From contig URTU01000056.1 of NCBI GenBank assembly GCA_900550925.1, positions 1 to 12,485 on the forward strand: a stretch of 12,485 nucleotides of DNA. Reading direction: 5' to 3'. Under the pieces are notes generated by a model, which saw only the letters and a list, made by a program, of their open reading frames with translations, was not told where the DNA came from and ran no database searches. The position numbers were made by a program, and so were the translations under genes. Of the stretch, positions 6,821-12,485 are shown piece after piece (position 1 is the stretch's first letter; each line of letters starts with the position of its first letter). The DNA comes from an uncultured Alistipes sp. (lineage in GTDB: Bacteria > Bacteroidota > Bacteroidia > Bacteroidales > Rikenellaceae).

Positions 6821-7837
6821 ATGGCACAAACCCAACGACAGATAGTAGTGATAGGCGGCGGTGTGGCCGGCATGCAGGCGGCATTGACGACGGCCGCCGC
6901 CGGAGTGCATACGATAATAGTCGAAAAGGCGGAACGGTTAGGCGGAAAACTGTGCGGCTGGCACAAGCTGTTCCCGACCTTCACGCCGGCTCATGAGGTC
7001 CTCGACCGGCTGGTGGATGAAGTCCGGACGGCAGGTATCGAGGTGGTGACCGGTTGCGAGGCGTGCGAAGTGGCTCCGGACCATGTACGGCTGTCGGACG
7101 GCCGCGACATTCGCGCCCAGGCGGTGATCATCGCCTCCGGTTTCGAACTGTTCGATGCCCGCATCAAGGAGGAGTACGGTTACGGCATTTACGACAATGT
7201 CTTCACCACGGTCGACATAGAACGGATGATGAACGAAGGCAGTGTCAGGTGTCATGACGGCCGTGCCCCGCGGCGGATCGCCCTGCTGCACTGTGTGGGT
7301 TCGCGTGACGAGAAGGTCGGACAGCGACACTGCTCGCGCGTATGCTGCGTCACGGGCGTGAAGCAGGCCATGGAGCTCAAGGAGATGTTCCCCGAGGCCG
7401 AAATATTCAATTTCTATATGGATATCCGAATGTTCGGGCCCGGGTATGAGGAGATGTACCGACACGCCCAGCAGCACTACAATATCAACTTCATCCGCGG
7501 CCGTATCTCCGAGGCGAGCCCGACCTTCGACGGCCGCATACAGATCAAGGCCGAAGATACGCTGATCGGACGTCCGCTCAAGATGAGTGTCGACATGCTG
7601 ATACTGATCGTCGGCATGCGTTGCGGCGCGAGCAATCCGGCATTCGAACGGATGGGATTGCAGCGTGCCCAGAGCGGATTCATGATGCCGGCCGACATGT
7701 TTGCAGGCAATGTAGACTCGCCGGTCAGGGGAATTTTCTATGCCGGTACGGTCACCGCCCCGAAAAATATCGGCGAAAGTCTCAACGAGGGTGTTGCGGC
7801 CGGAATGCGGGCCGTAGAATATGTAAACCGTTCGTAG
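6821..7837 (+). CDS. Short HdrA-like FAD/Fe-S oxidoreductase
   Basis: A 338-residue flavoprotein of the HdrA family, here reduced to the core. An N-terminal Rossmann FAD motif (VVIGGGVAGMQAA, 9-21) is followed by IIVEKAERLGGKL (32-44), and by the HdrA hallmark CVGSRDEKVGQRHCSRVCC (158-176), whose Cys158, 171, 175 and 176 are the likely [4Fe-4S] ligands. GIFYAGT and ESLNEGVAAG near the end form the second FAD-contacting block. Methanogen HdrA is about twice as long, with C-terminal ferredoxin domains and extra cysteines, including a Cys-rich loop after the FPT segment; here FPTFTPAHEV has no cysteine. Without those ferredoxin modules, methanogen-type flavin bifurcation is unlikely (inference). 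The size is like the sHdrA type. Third gene, 28 bp after HdrB1 and 2 bp before HdrC2. Confidence 0.87.
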   Translation: MAQTQRQIVVIGGGVAGMQAALTTAAAGVHTIIVEKAERLGGKLCGWHKLFPTFTPAHEVLDRLVDEVRTAGIEVVTGCEACEVAPDHVRLSDGRDIRAQAVIIASGFELFDARIKEEYGYGIYDNVFTTVDIERMMNEGSVRCHDGRAPRRIALLHCVGSRDEKVGQRHCSRVCCVTGVKQAMELKEMFPEAEIFNFYMDIRMFGPGYEEMYRHAQQHYNINFIRGRISEASPTFDGRIQIKAEDTLIGRPLKMSVDMLILIVGMRCGASNPAFERMGLQRAQSGFMMPADMFAGNVDSPVRGIFYAGTVTAPKNIGESLNEGVAAGMRAVEYVNRS

Positions 7838-7839
7838 AT

Positions 7840-8175
7840 ATGGCTGCAATAAAGTGGGGATACGGAATCTCGCGTCCGCGGGCGATCGACATGGACCGCA
7901 ACGAACTGGTCAAATCGGACCGCATACTGCAACTCATGCCCGAGTTGCAGACCTGCATCGGATGCGGCGGGTGTACGGCAACGTGTACGGCGGGAAATCT
8001 GACCTCGTTCAACTTCCGGCGCGTGCATACGCTCGTGCGGCGCGGCGAATACGAAGGAATATACGAGGAACTGAACAAATGCATGCTGTGCGGCAAGTGC
8101 CGTATGGTCTGCCCGAGGGGTATCAATACCCGCGGACTGGTAATTTTGATCAAACGCGAATTGGCCGACAACTGA
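7840..8175 (+). CDS. Short HdrC-like 4Fe-4S dicluster protein (HdrC2)
   Basis: A second, smaller HdrC-like protein of 111 residues. Two cluster motifs: CIGCGGCTATC (Cys39, 42, 45, 49), where the usual Pro after the fourth Cys is Thr, and CMLCGKCRMVCP (Cys81, 84, 87, 91). The frame is open much further upstream, inside the preceding gene. The ATG at 7840, 2 bp after the HdrA stop, gives the natural HdrC length and a tight operon join; the stop is 1 bp before the next start. Translational coupling across both joins is likely. It probably bridges the HdrA flavin to the membrane HdrE/D subunit, as HdrC1 would to HdrB1 (inference). Confidence 0.88.
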   Translation: MAAIKWGYGISRPRAIDMDRNELVKSDRILQLMPELQTCIGCGGCTATCTAGNLTSFNFRRVHTLVRRGEYEGIYEELNKCMLCGKCRMVCPRGINTRGLVILIKRELADN

Positions 8176-8176
8176 T

Positions 8177-9997
8177 ATGGGTACAGATGAGATGACTTTC
8201 AATGCTCCGTTCGAGATACCGTTTGTTATCGGTGTCTCGGTCATGTTCGCTGTCATAGCGTACAAGTACCTCAGGTGGTTCATCCGCATGCCGTCGTCGG
8301 ACCGCCGGAAGGTCTGGAAGGGAATTTTTACGCGCTCGTCCGTCGGGGCCGTCGGCGAAACGGTCCGCGAGTCGCTCCTGCACCGCCGCATATTCAAGGT
8401 AAACCCGCTGCTGGGATACATGCATACGTCGCTGGCATTCGGATGGTTCCTGCTCATTGCCGTCGGATGGATCGAAACCATTGCATATCTCGGATTCGTT
8501 TTCGTGCCGCTCCACGGACATGTATTCTTCAAGTACTTCTCGACAGGAATGGACCACACCTCTACCATGTCGCTGGTCTTCTCCAATCTGATGGACCTGC
8601 TCCTGCTGGTTGTGCTGTCGGGCGTAGCGCTGGCCTGGTTCAAGCGGATGCGCTCGCGGGCGATGGGCATGAAACGTACCACGCGGCATACCGTCGGCGA
8701 CCGGATCGCTCTCTCGGCTCTCTGGATAGTCTTTCCGGCACGACTCGTGGCGGAGAGCTTTACGGCCGGAATCTACAACAATGGCGGATTCCTGACCGGC
8801 TCGATCGGAAAGGGCCTTCTGCACCTGCTCGGCGAGAATACCCTCTATGACCTGCAGCCATATGTCTGGCTGATCTATTCGCTGGCGCTGGGAATCTTCT
8901 TCACCGCCATGCCGTTCTCGCGCTACATGCATATTTTCACCGAGGTGCCGCTCATATTCCTGCGCCGTTGGGGTGTCCGCAGTTCCGAAAAGGAGCAGAG
9001 TTATGACCATTTTCAGGTTGAGGCCTGCTCGCGGTGCGGTATATGTATCGACCCGTGCCAGTTGCAGAGCATGTCCCGATACAACGACGTACAGTCGGTA
9101 TATTTCCTGCGGGACCGCCGCTATCACCGTTTGCGTGAGCAGACGGCAATGAACTGCCTTATGTGCGGCCGGTGCGAAGTGCGCTGTCCGGTAGGCATCG
9201 AACTGAACACATTGCGCCTCAACTCGCGGGATAAAATGCGAAATACCCCCAACGAGAAGCGTTACGAATACCTCAAGGGTTGCGATCCGTCGAGCGGTGA
9301 AGGGAATGTGGGATACTTTGCGGGCTGCATGACGCTGCTTACACCACGTATCCTGCTCTCGATGCAGCGGATCTTCGATGCAGCCGGCGAACAGGTCTGG
9401 TGGGCCGACAAGGATGGCGGTGTGTGCTGCGGCCGGCCGCTCAAGCTATCGGGTGAGACCGATTCGGCCCGCCGGATGATGGAATTCAACAAGTCGCTCT
9501 TCGAAAAACACGGGATTACGACTCTTGTCACCTCATGCCCGATCTGCCTGCGTGTCTTCAAGGAGGATTACGGGCTGAAGGGGATCGAGGTGCTGCACCA
9601 TTCGGAGTATATTTCGCGGTTGATATCGACGGGGCGTCTGACTCTCAAGCACACCGATGAAAAGGTTACTTATCACGATCCGTGCGAATTGGGGCGCGGC
9701 AGCGGCATATACGATGCCCCGCGCGATGTTATCTCAGCGGTTGCCAACCTGGTCGAACCCGACCAGACGCGCGAAAATGCCTTGTGTTGCGGCAGCAGCG
9801 TTGCCAATGCCGTTATCGACGATCCGGCGCAGGTAGGCATAGCCGAGGCTGTGGATGCCGAGCTCGAAGCGACCGGTGCCGAACGTATCGTAACGGCATG
9901 CCCGCTCTGCAAGAAGGCTCTCGGACGCGGTACGCAACTGCCTGTGGTAGACCTTGCCGAGGTGGTTGCGGGAGCTGTAGCCGAGTCCCGGAATTAA
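8177..9997 (+). CDS. Membrane HdrE-HdrD fusion: cytochrome b-like domain, two 4Fe-4S and two CCG domains
   Basis: A 606-residue protein joining two functions. Residues ~1-260 hold about five hydrophobic segments (near 13-33, 83-107, 131-154, 178-200 and 228-246) and resemble the HdrE/DsrM/NarI cytochrome b family; His83 and His252 are candidate haem ligands. Residues 284-294 (CSRCGICIDPC) and 327-337 (CLMCGRCEVRC) bind two [4Fe-4S] clusters. Two complete HdrD-type CCG motifs follow: Cys384, 417-418, 454 and 457; Cys503, 537-538, 575 and 578. In Methanosarcina HdrE and HdrD are separate; DsrM and DsrK are a similar pair in sulfate reducers. The protein should link a membrane quinone/haem site to a noncubane catalytic site. 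Direction of electron flow and substrate are unknown. Last gene of the operon; no clear terminator follows. Confidence 0.88.
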   Translation: MGTDEMTFNAPFEIPFVIGVSVMFAVIAYKYLRWFIRMPSSDRRKVWKGIFTRSSVGAVGETVRESLLHRRIFKVNPLLGYMHTSLAFGWFLLIAVGWIETIAYLGFVFVPLHGHVFFKYFSTGMDHTSTMSLVFSNLMDLLLLVVLSGVALAWFKRMRSRAMGMKRTTRHTVGDRIALSALWIVFPARLVAESFTAGIYNNGGFLTGSIGKGLLHLLGENTLYDLQPYVWLIYSLALGIFFTAMPFSRYMHIFTEVPLIFLRRWGVRSSEKEQSYDHFQVEACSRCGICIDPCQLQSMSRYNDVQSVYFLRDRRYHRLREQTAMNCLMCGRCEVRCPVGIELNTLRLNSRDKMRNTPNEKRYEYLKGCDPSSGEGNVGYFAGCMTLLTPRILLSMQRIFDAAGEQVWWADKDGGVCCGRPLKLSGETDSARRMMEFNKSLFEKHGITTLVTSCPICLRVFKEDYGLKGIEVLHHSEYISRLISTGRLTLKHTDEKVTYHDPCELGRGSGIYDAPRDVISAVANLVEPDQTRENALCCGSSVANAVIDDPAQVGIAEAVDAELEATGAERIVTACPLCKKALGRGTQLPVVDLAEVVAGAVAESRN

Positions 9998-10015
9998 AAA
10001 ATCATTGCAGAATTG

Positions 10016-10046
10016 TTGCAAAACTTGAAATTTCTGCTTATCTTTG
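10016..10046 (+). promoter_or_regulatory. Promoter of the initiator tRNA
   Basis: TATCTTTG at 10039-10046 is a -7 element, with TTG at 10016-10018 as -33 and a 20-bp spacer. Transcription should begin near 10053. The leader then contains ACTCGA (10051-10056) and TCGAGT (10066-10071), a 6-bp stem just before the tRNA. Confidence 0.65.
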
Positions 10047-10077
10047 CACCACTCGAAAGGAAAAATCGAGTCCATAT

Positions 10078-10150
<73 letters not shown>

Positions 10151-10157
10151 CAAGAAG

Positions 10158-10198
10158 AGGCCTTGTGTTGGAATTGACACAGGGCCTTGTTTTTTTTT
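10158..10198 (+). terminator. Rho-independent terminator of the tRNA-fMet unit
   Basis: AGGCCTTGTGT (10158-10168) pairs with ACACAGGGCCT (10177-10187) through 11 bp including one G-T wobble, with an 8-nt loop. TTG and a run of nine T follow directly. It ends 7 nt downstream of the mature tRNA end begins. Confidence 0.9.
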
Positions 10199-10232
10199 GG
10201 TGGTCGCATTGTAATGCAATATCATACATCGA

Positions 10233-10275
10233 GCCGTACGTTCATGTTCCGGTGCAGGCCGGCTTGAAGTACGGC
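10233..10275. repeat. Structured inverted repeat between tRNA terminator and guanine deaminase
   Basis: GCCGTAC (10233-10239) pairs with GTACGGC (10269-10275). TTC/GAA (10241-10243, 10266-10268) extends the stem past a one-base bulge, and an inner CCGG/CCGG forms the tip. ATGTTTTT follows on the + strand, a weak T-run. It may be a secondary terminator. Confidence 0.4.
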
Positions 10276-10335
10276 ATGTTTTTGGCAGGCAATTGGCGAT
10301 TTGCCGCGAAATGGTCGGTTGTTTGGATTTTTTTC

Positions 10336-10343
10336 TAACTTTG
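10336..10343 (+). promoter_or_regulatory. -7 element for the guanine deaminase gene
   Basis: TAACTTTG followed by CAC matches the Bacteroidetes -7 box. The start point should be near 10350, giving a ~24-nt leader to ATG 10374. No convincing -33 element is seen at the right spacing. The position supports the upstream start that includes the signal peptide. Confidence 0.55.
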
Positions 10344-10373
10344 CACAGCTGGACCATAACAAACCGGTTGTAA

Positions 10374-10925
10374 ATGAAACGCTTTTTAACCATACTGTTT
10401 GCACTGGGGCTGTTCGCAACCGCCAATGCGCAGATTACAGTAAACAAAGATACCAAAATGACTCCTAAGGAATTGATGCAGCTGGCCATACGGCTTTCGG
10501 AAGAGAATGTGAAACAGGGTGGCGGACCGTTCGGAGCCGTCATAGCCCGCGACGGGAAGGTGATCGCTGCCGGAACGAATCGTGTAACTTCGGATTGCGA
10601 CCCCACTGCCCATGCCGAAGTCAGTGCCATACGTGCCGCTGCCAAGGCGCTCGGAACGTTCGATCTGAGCGGCTGCGAGATCTATACCTCCTGCGAACCC
10701 TGCCCGATGTGTCTGGGAGCCATCTATTGGGCCCATCTCGACCGTATGTACTACGGAAACGACAAGAACGATGCCGCCAGAATCGGGTTCGACGACGCAT
10801 TTATCTACGAGGAGTTGTCGCGTGATCCGTCGGAACGGAAGCTGAAGATGGAAGAGCTGCTTCCGGATGAGGCCATACGGGCTTTCGAGATGTGGGACCA
10901 GAAGAGCGACAAGGTCGAATACTGA
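10374..10925 (+). CDS. Guanine deaminase-family protein with N-terminal signal peptide
   Basis: A 183-residue zinc deaminase of the cytidine/deoxycytidylate deaminase fold, closest by eye to bacterial guanine deaminase (GuaD: guanine to xanthine plus ammonia). Family features: GGGPFGAVIARDGKVIA (49-65), DPTAHAEVSAIR (76-87) with zinc ligand His80 and proton shuttle Glu82, YTSCEPCPMCLGAIYWA (104-120) with zinc ligands Cys110 and Cys113, and IGFDDAFIYEEL. It ends in DKVEY, like the Bacillus enzyme's KKEY. Unusual is a Sec-type signal peptide: KR, a hydrophobic run at ~4-16 and ATANA before Gln20. The usual cytoplasmic start would be Met29 (ATG 10458), but the promoter at 10336-10343 supports 10374. 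If exported it would act in the periplasm, perhaps in purine salvage (inference). A tRNA adenosine deaminase is less likely. Confidence 0.85.
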   Translation: MKRFLTILFALGLFATANAQITVNKDTKMTPKELMQLAIRLSEENVKQGGGPFGAVIARDGKVIAAGTNRVTSDCDPTAHAEVSAIRAAAKALGTFDLSGCEIYTSCEPCPMCLGAIYWAHLDRMYYGNDKNDAARIGFDDAFIYEELSRDPSERKLKMEELLPDEAIRAFEMWDQKSDKVEY

Positions 10926-11059
10926 TCCCAGATCCGGCGCGGCAGTTGAATTTTACCCTCCCCCTCAAGAGTCGATAACGGCTCATGTTAATCATGATTT
11001 ACGATCGAAGCGAGAGCATTCGGTCCGAGGTGTTGTGCTTTGGGCTGGTTGGGATGTCG

Positions 11060-11112
11060 TGTTCCGGCCTGAAGGCGTGTCGTGCTGACGGACAGCCTGA
11101 TAGGCCGGAACA
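11060..11112. repeat. 53-nt long hairpin (nested stem of ~19 bp)
   Basis: TGTTCCGGCCT (11060-11070) is the exact complement of AGGCCGGAACA (11102-11112). Inside, AGGC/GCCT (11073-11076, 11095-11098) and TGTC/GACA (11078-11081, 11091-11094) continue the stem, with a 2x3 internal loop and one bulged base around a 9-nt loop. No T-run follows on either strand, so it is not a standard terminator. Confidence 0.7.
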
Positions 11113-11202
11113 ATACGGTTGGTCCGCAGCCAGTTCCGCACTGTCTGGTGATGAGGACATGCCTTTTGCACACGTAGTGAAACAATGGCGTCATTGAGAA
11201 AC

Positions 11203-11216
11203 TGTCCGATCGGACA
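11203..11216. repeat. Perfect 14-bp palindrome TGTCCGATCGGACA
   Basis: This self-complementary site without spacer suits a dimeric DNA-binding protein better than an RNA hairpin. A 5-bp hairpin (CAATG/CATTG) lies 7 bp to its left. No partner is identified. Confidence 0.5.
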
Positions 11217-11425
11217 ATTGTTCACAACAGCCTGTTTTAGCAATCCAGGGAGCGTCAAATTACCGTAAATGCCCGTATCATGTATAAATTCATGATGCGA
11301 AGGCAATAAATATGCCTGATAATTTGCAGAATACGGAGGTTTTTCTTATATTACGGGCACAGTGTCTGGATTCTGTATTCTCTCCTTTGTCCTCTAACCT
11401 AAAACACCACATAATTCTACGGCCT

Positions 11426-12247
11426 ATGAAACCACGATTTAACCAACAGTTACAGTCTTTATTGTCAGTGATGGTATTTGTTGTCCTGACAGTAGTAATG
11501 GGCGGATGTTCTGCTGATGATAAGGAGTTGCGGGAGATCCTGAAAGAAGAGTTGCAGTATTCAAAAGATTGGTATATGACTTATCCTGCAAATGTATCGA
11601 CGATTTTTATAGTCGATACTATTTCCATCCCCAATCCGGTGATATTTGAGCTTGAGTGCGGCGACTATTATGTCAATTATGTGGTATCCGATTCGATTTT
11701 CCGGGCATGTTATGATCCTGTCACGAAAACGTTCAGCAACAATGAGTATCTGATACGTTTTTTGGGATATCCGGATGACGATAGATATGATGATGGACAA
11801 CATGCAATATTTGCTACGAATCACAATCTGTGGAAACTATTTTATGATGAGAGAGTTACCTATATATGGGATGACAAATATGTAGAGAGCTACAGATATT
11901 CGTATCCGGATACCCTGGATCTTTCGACCGTTGCGCCCAGTTACGCTTGGGCACCGGCCCCTGATTCATATTATGAAGACCTTTCGGATTTGGAGGAGAT
12001 ATCCTTGCCGGAAGGCCCATTTTATCGCGATACGATCAATGGCGTACAGGTTGGGCGGTTTGAAATTGAGCCCAAGCAGTTTTTGTTGTCTTTGCGACGG
12101 GATTTCAATTGGCTTATTGAATATGACGCCAAATCAAATACTTTTGACGATCAGATAGATAAATATTTATACTCTGAGGAATATTATCTGTATGCCGAGC
12201 CGATCTACGATAAAAAGGATGTGCGTGAATATGACGAGAACTGGTAG
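11426..12247 (+). CDS. Hypothetical lipoprotein, Asp/Tyr-rich
   Basis: A 273-residue protein of no family I recognise. MKPRF, a hydrophobic stretch (~9-25) and VMGGC (Cys28) form a signal peptidase II site, so it should be lipid-anchored in the envelope. The mature part has no further membrane segment. It is acidic and rich in Tyr, Asp and Ser with a proline-containing middle (APSYAWAPAPDSYYEDLSDL), and ends EYDENW. The open frame runs upstream to 11312, but that extension would bury the signal peptide 38 residues in, so ATG 11426 is chosen. The gene is clearly AT-richer than the genes to the left, with codons such as TAT, GAT, ATA and TTT frequent, suggesting separate origin or relaxed selection. 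The next gene starts 92 bp later in the same direction. Confidence 0.75.
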   Translation: MKPRFNQQLQSLLSVMVFVVLTVVMGGCSADDKELREILKEELQYSKDWYMTYPANVSTIFIVDTISIPNPVIFELECGDYYVNYVVSDSIFRACYDPVTKTFSNNEYLIRFLGYPDDDRYDDGQHAIFATNHNLWKLFYDERVTYIWDDKYVESYRYSYPDTLDLSTVAPSYAWAPAPDSYYEDLSDLEEISLPEGPFYRDTINGVQVGRFEIEPKQFLLSLRRDFNWLIEYDAKSNTFDDQIDKYLYSEEYYLYAEPIYDKKDVREYDENW

Positions 12248-12339
12248 CATATGAGAAATGCCGAAAAGCAATAGGGGCCTGTTTTACTCTGCTGCATGAA
12301 GTTATGGGTTGTGTAAATATATGATAGAAGAAGCGACTT

Positions 12340-12485
12340 ATGAGGAAGATAACTAAAATTTTGAAAGCCACGTTGAGTATAGCTCTCGGGTTGATACTAA
12401 TAGCCGAGATGTATTGCATTAAGGAGATATGTCTCGAAGGGAAGGCCTACGCCGAATTCCGTAACGAGTTGAAAAAGTGGGATAT
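12340..12485 (+). CDS. Start of a small membrane-anchored protein (truncated by window end)
   Basis: ATG 12340 opens a frame that is still open after 48 codons at the window edge. The sequence begins with basic residues (MRKITKILK), then a hydrophobic segment at ~11-26 (LSIALGLILIAEMY), then a charged region (EGKAYAEFRNELKKW). This looks like a single N-terminal anchor or an uncleaved signal; no lipobox is convincing. It is probably cotranscribed with the lipoprotein upstream (92-bp gap with no promoter or terminator seen). Function cannot be assigned. Confidence 0.5.
   Translation, partial: MRKITKILKATLSIALGLILIAEMYCIKEICLEGKAYAEFRNELKKWD

Larger units (their letters stand above)
10992..11345 (-). 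other. Possible remnant open frame, unidentified
   Basis: The - strand is open from GAA at 11345 (after a TAA) to TGA at 10992, with no ATG near the front; the best start is TTG 11306. Residues read from ~11345 to ~11125 look protein-like (SHHEFIHDTGIYGNLT, then a helix-rich stretch, then NWLRTNRIVP), whereas the C-terminal part crosses a strong hairpin and looks non-coding. I do not recognise a family. It could be a decayed gene fragment or chance. No promoter was found. Confidence 0.22.
10926..11425. other. Gene-poor stretch rich in inverted repeats
   Basis: No convincing gene lies in these 500 bases. Besides the separately listed 53-nt hairpin and 14-bp palindrome, dyads occur at 10983-10997 (TCATG-ttaat-CATGA), 11183-11196 (CAATG-gcgt-CATTG) and 11277-11296 (ATCATG, 8 nt, CATGAT). 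Base composition shifts from GC-rich on the left to AT-rich on the right. No clear terminator for the guanine deaminase gene and no perfect TAnnTTTG for the next gene were found. Confidence 0.5.

Noticed and set aside
5578..6984. 468-codon - strand open frame opposite HdrB1
   Set aside because: It is the antisense shadow of HdrB1 and its neighbours, with no family features and an implausible His/Arg/Val-rich translation.
4995..9997. Electron-bifurcating methanogen-type HdrABC-MvhADG
   Set aside because: No hydrogenase or MvhD gene is present and HdrA lacks the ferredoxin modules needed for that scheme.
11060..11112. Integron attC-like site
   Set aside because: Outer ends read TGTTCC...GGAACA, the reverse of the RYYYAAC...GTTRRRY arrangement; no integrase or cassette pattern is seen.

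Overview
The window reads as chromosome of a Bacteroidales bacterium, most likely a moderately GC-rich gut member of the Rikenellaceae/Alistipes type. The grounds are repeated promoters of the Bacteroidetes form (TAnnTTTG near -7 with TTG/TTTG near -33), a DUF4290 protein, a DUF4369-TlpA lipoprotein, and coding style. The genus is an inference. Almost everything is on the + strand; only the sigma-54-type regulator at the left edge is clearly on the - strand.

Left part (1-4890): an NtrC-like regulator with a degenerate receiver domain runs off the left edge. It is transcribed away from a DUF4290 gene, and two promoters facing opposite ways share the same ~60 bp between them. Next comes a tightly packed housekeeping run: a thioredoxin-fold lipoprotein that has lost both active-site cysteines, a lipid A pathway UDP-2,3-diacylglucosamine hydrolase (lpxH), thymidylate synthase (thyA) and dihydrofolate reductase (folA). 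ThyA makes dTMP and dihydrofolate, and FolA recycles the dihydrofolate.

Centre (4926-9997), the most interesting part: a five-gene operon of heterodisulfide-reductase-like (Hdr) subunits in a bacterium with no methanogen or sulfur-oxidiser signs in view. The order is HdrC1 - HdrB1 - HdrA - HdrC2 - HdrE/D fusion. The same C1-B1-A-C2-B2 order is known from sulfur-oxidising sHdr systems, but here the last catalytic subunit is fused to an N-terminal membrane cytochrome b-like domain. It should form a flavin/iron-sulfur complex passing electrons between a soluble partner and the quinone pool; its substrate is unknown. Its promoter carries a perfect 19-bp palindrome over the -7 element and start point.

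Right part (10016-12485): an initiator tRNA-fMet with its own promoter and strong terminator, then a guanine-deaminase-family enzyme carrying an apparent Sec signal peptide. A ~500-base stretch without a convincing gene follows, rich in inverted repeats including a 53-nt hairpin. Last come an AT-richer lipoprotein of unknown family and the beginning of a small membrane-anchored protein cut by the window end.
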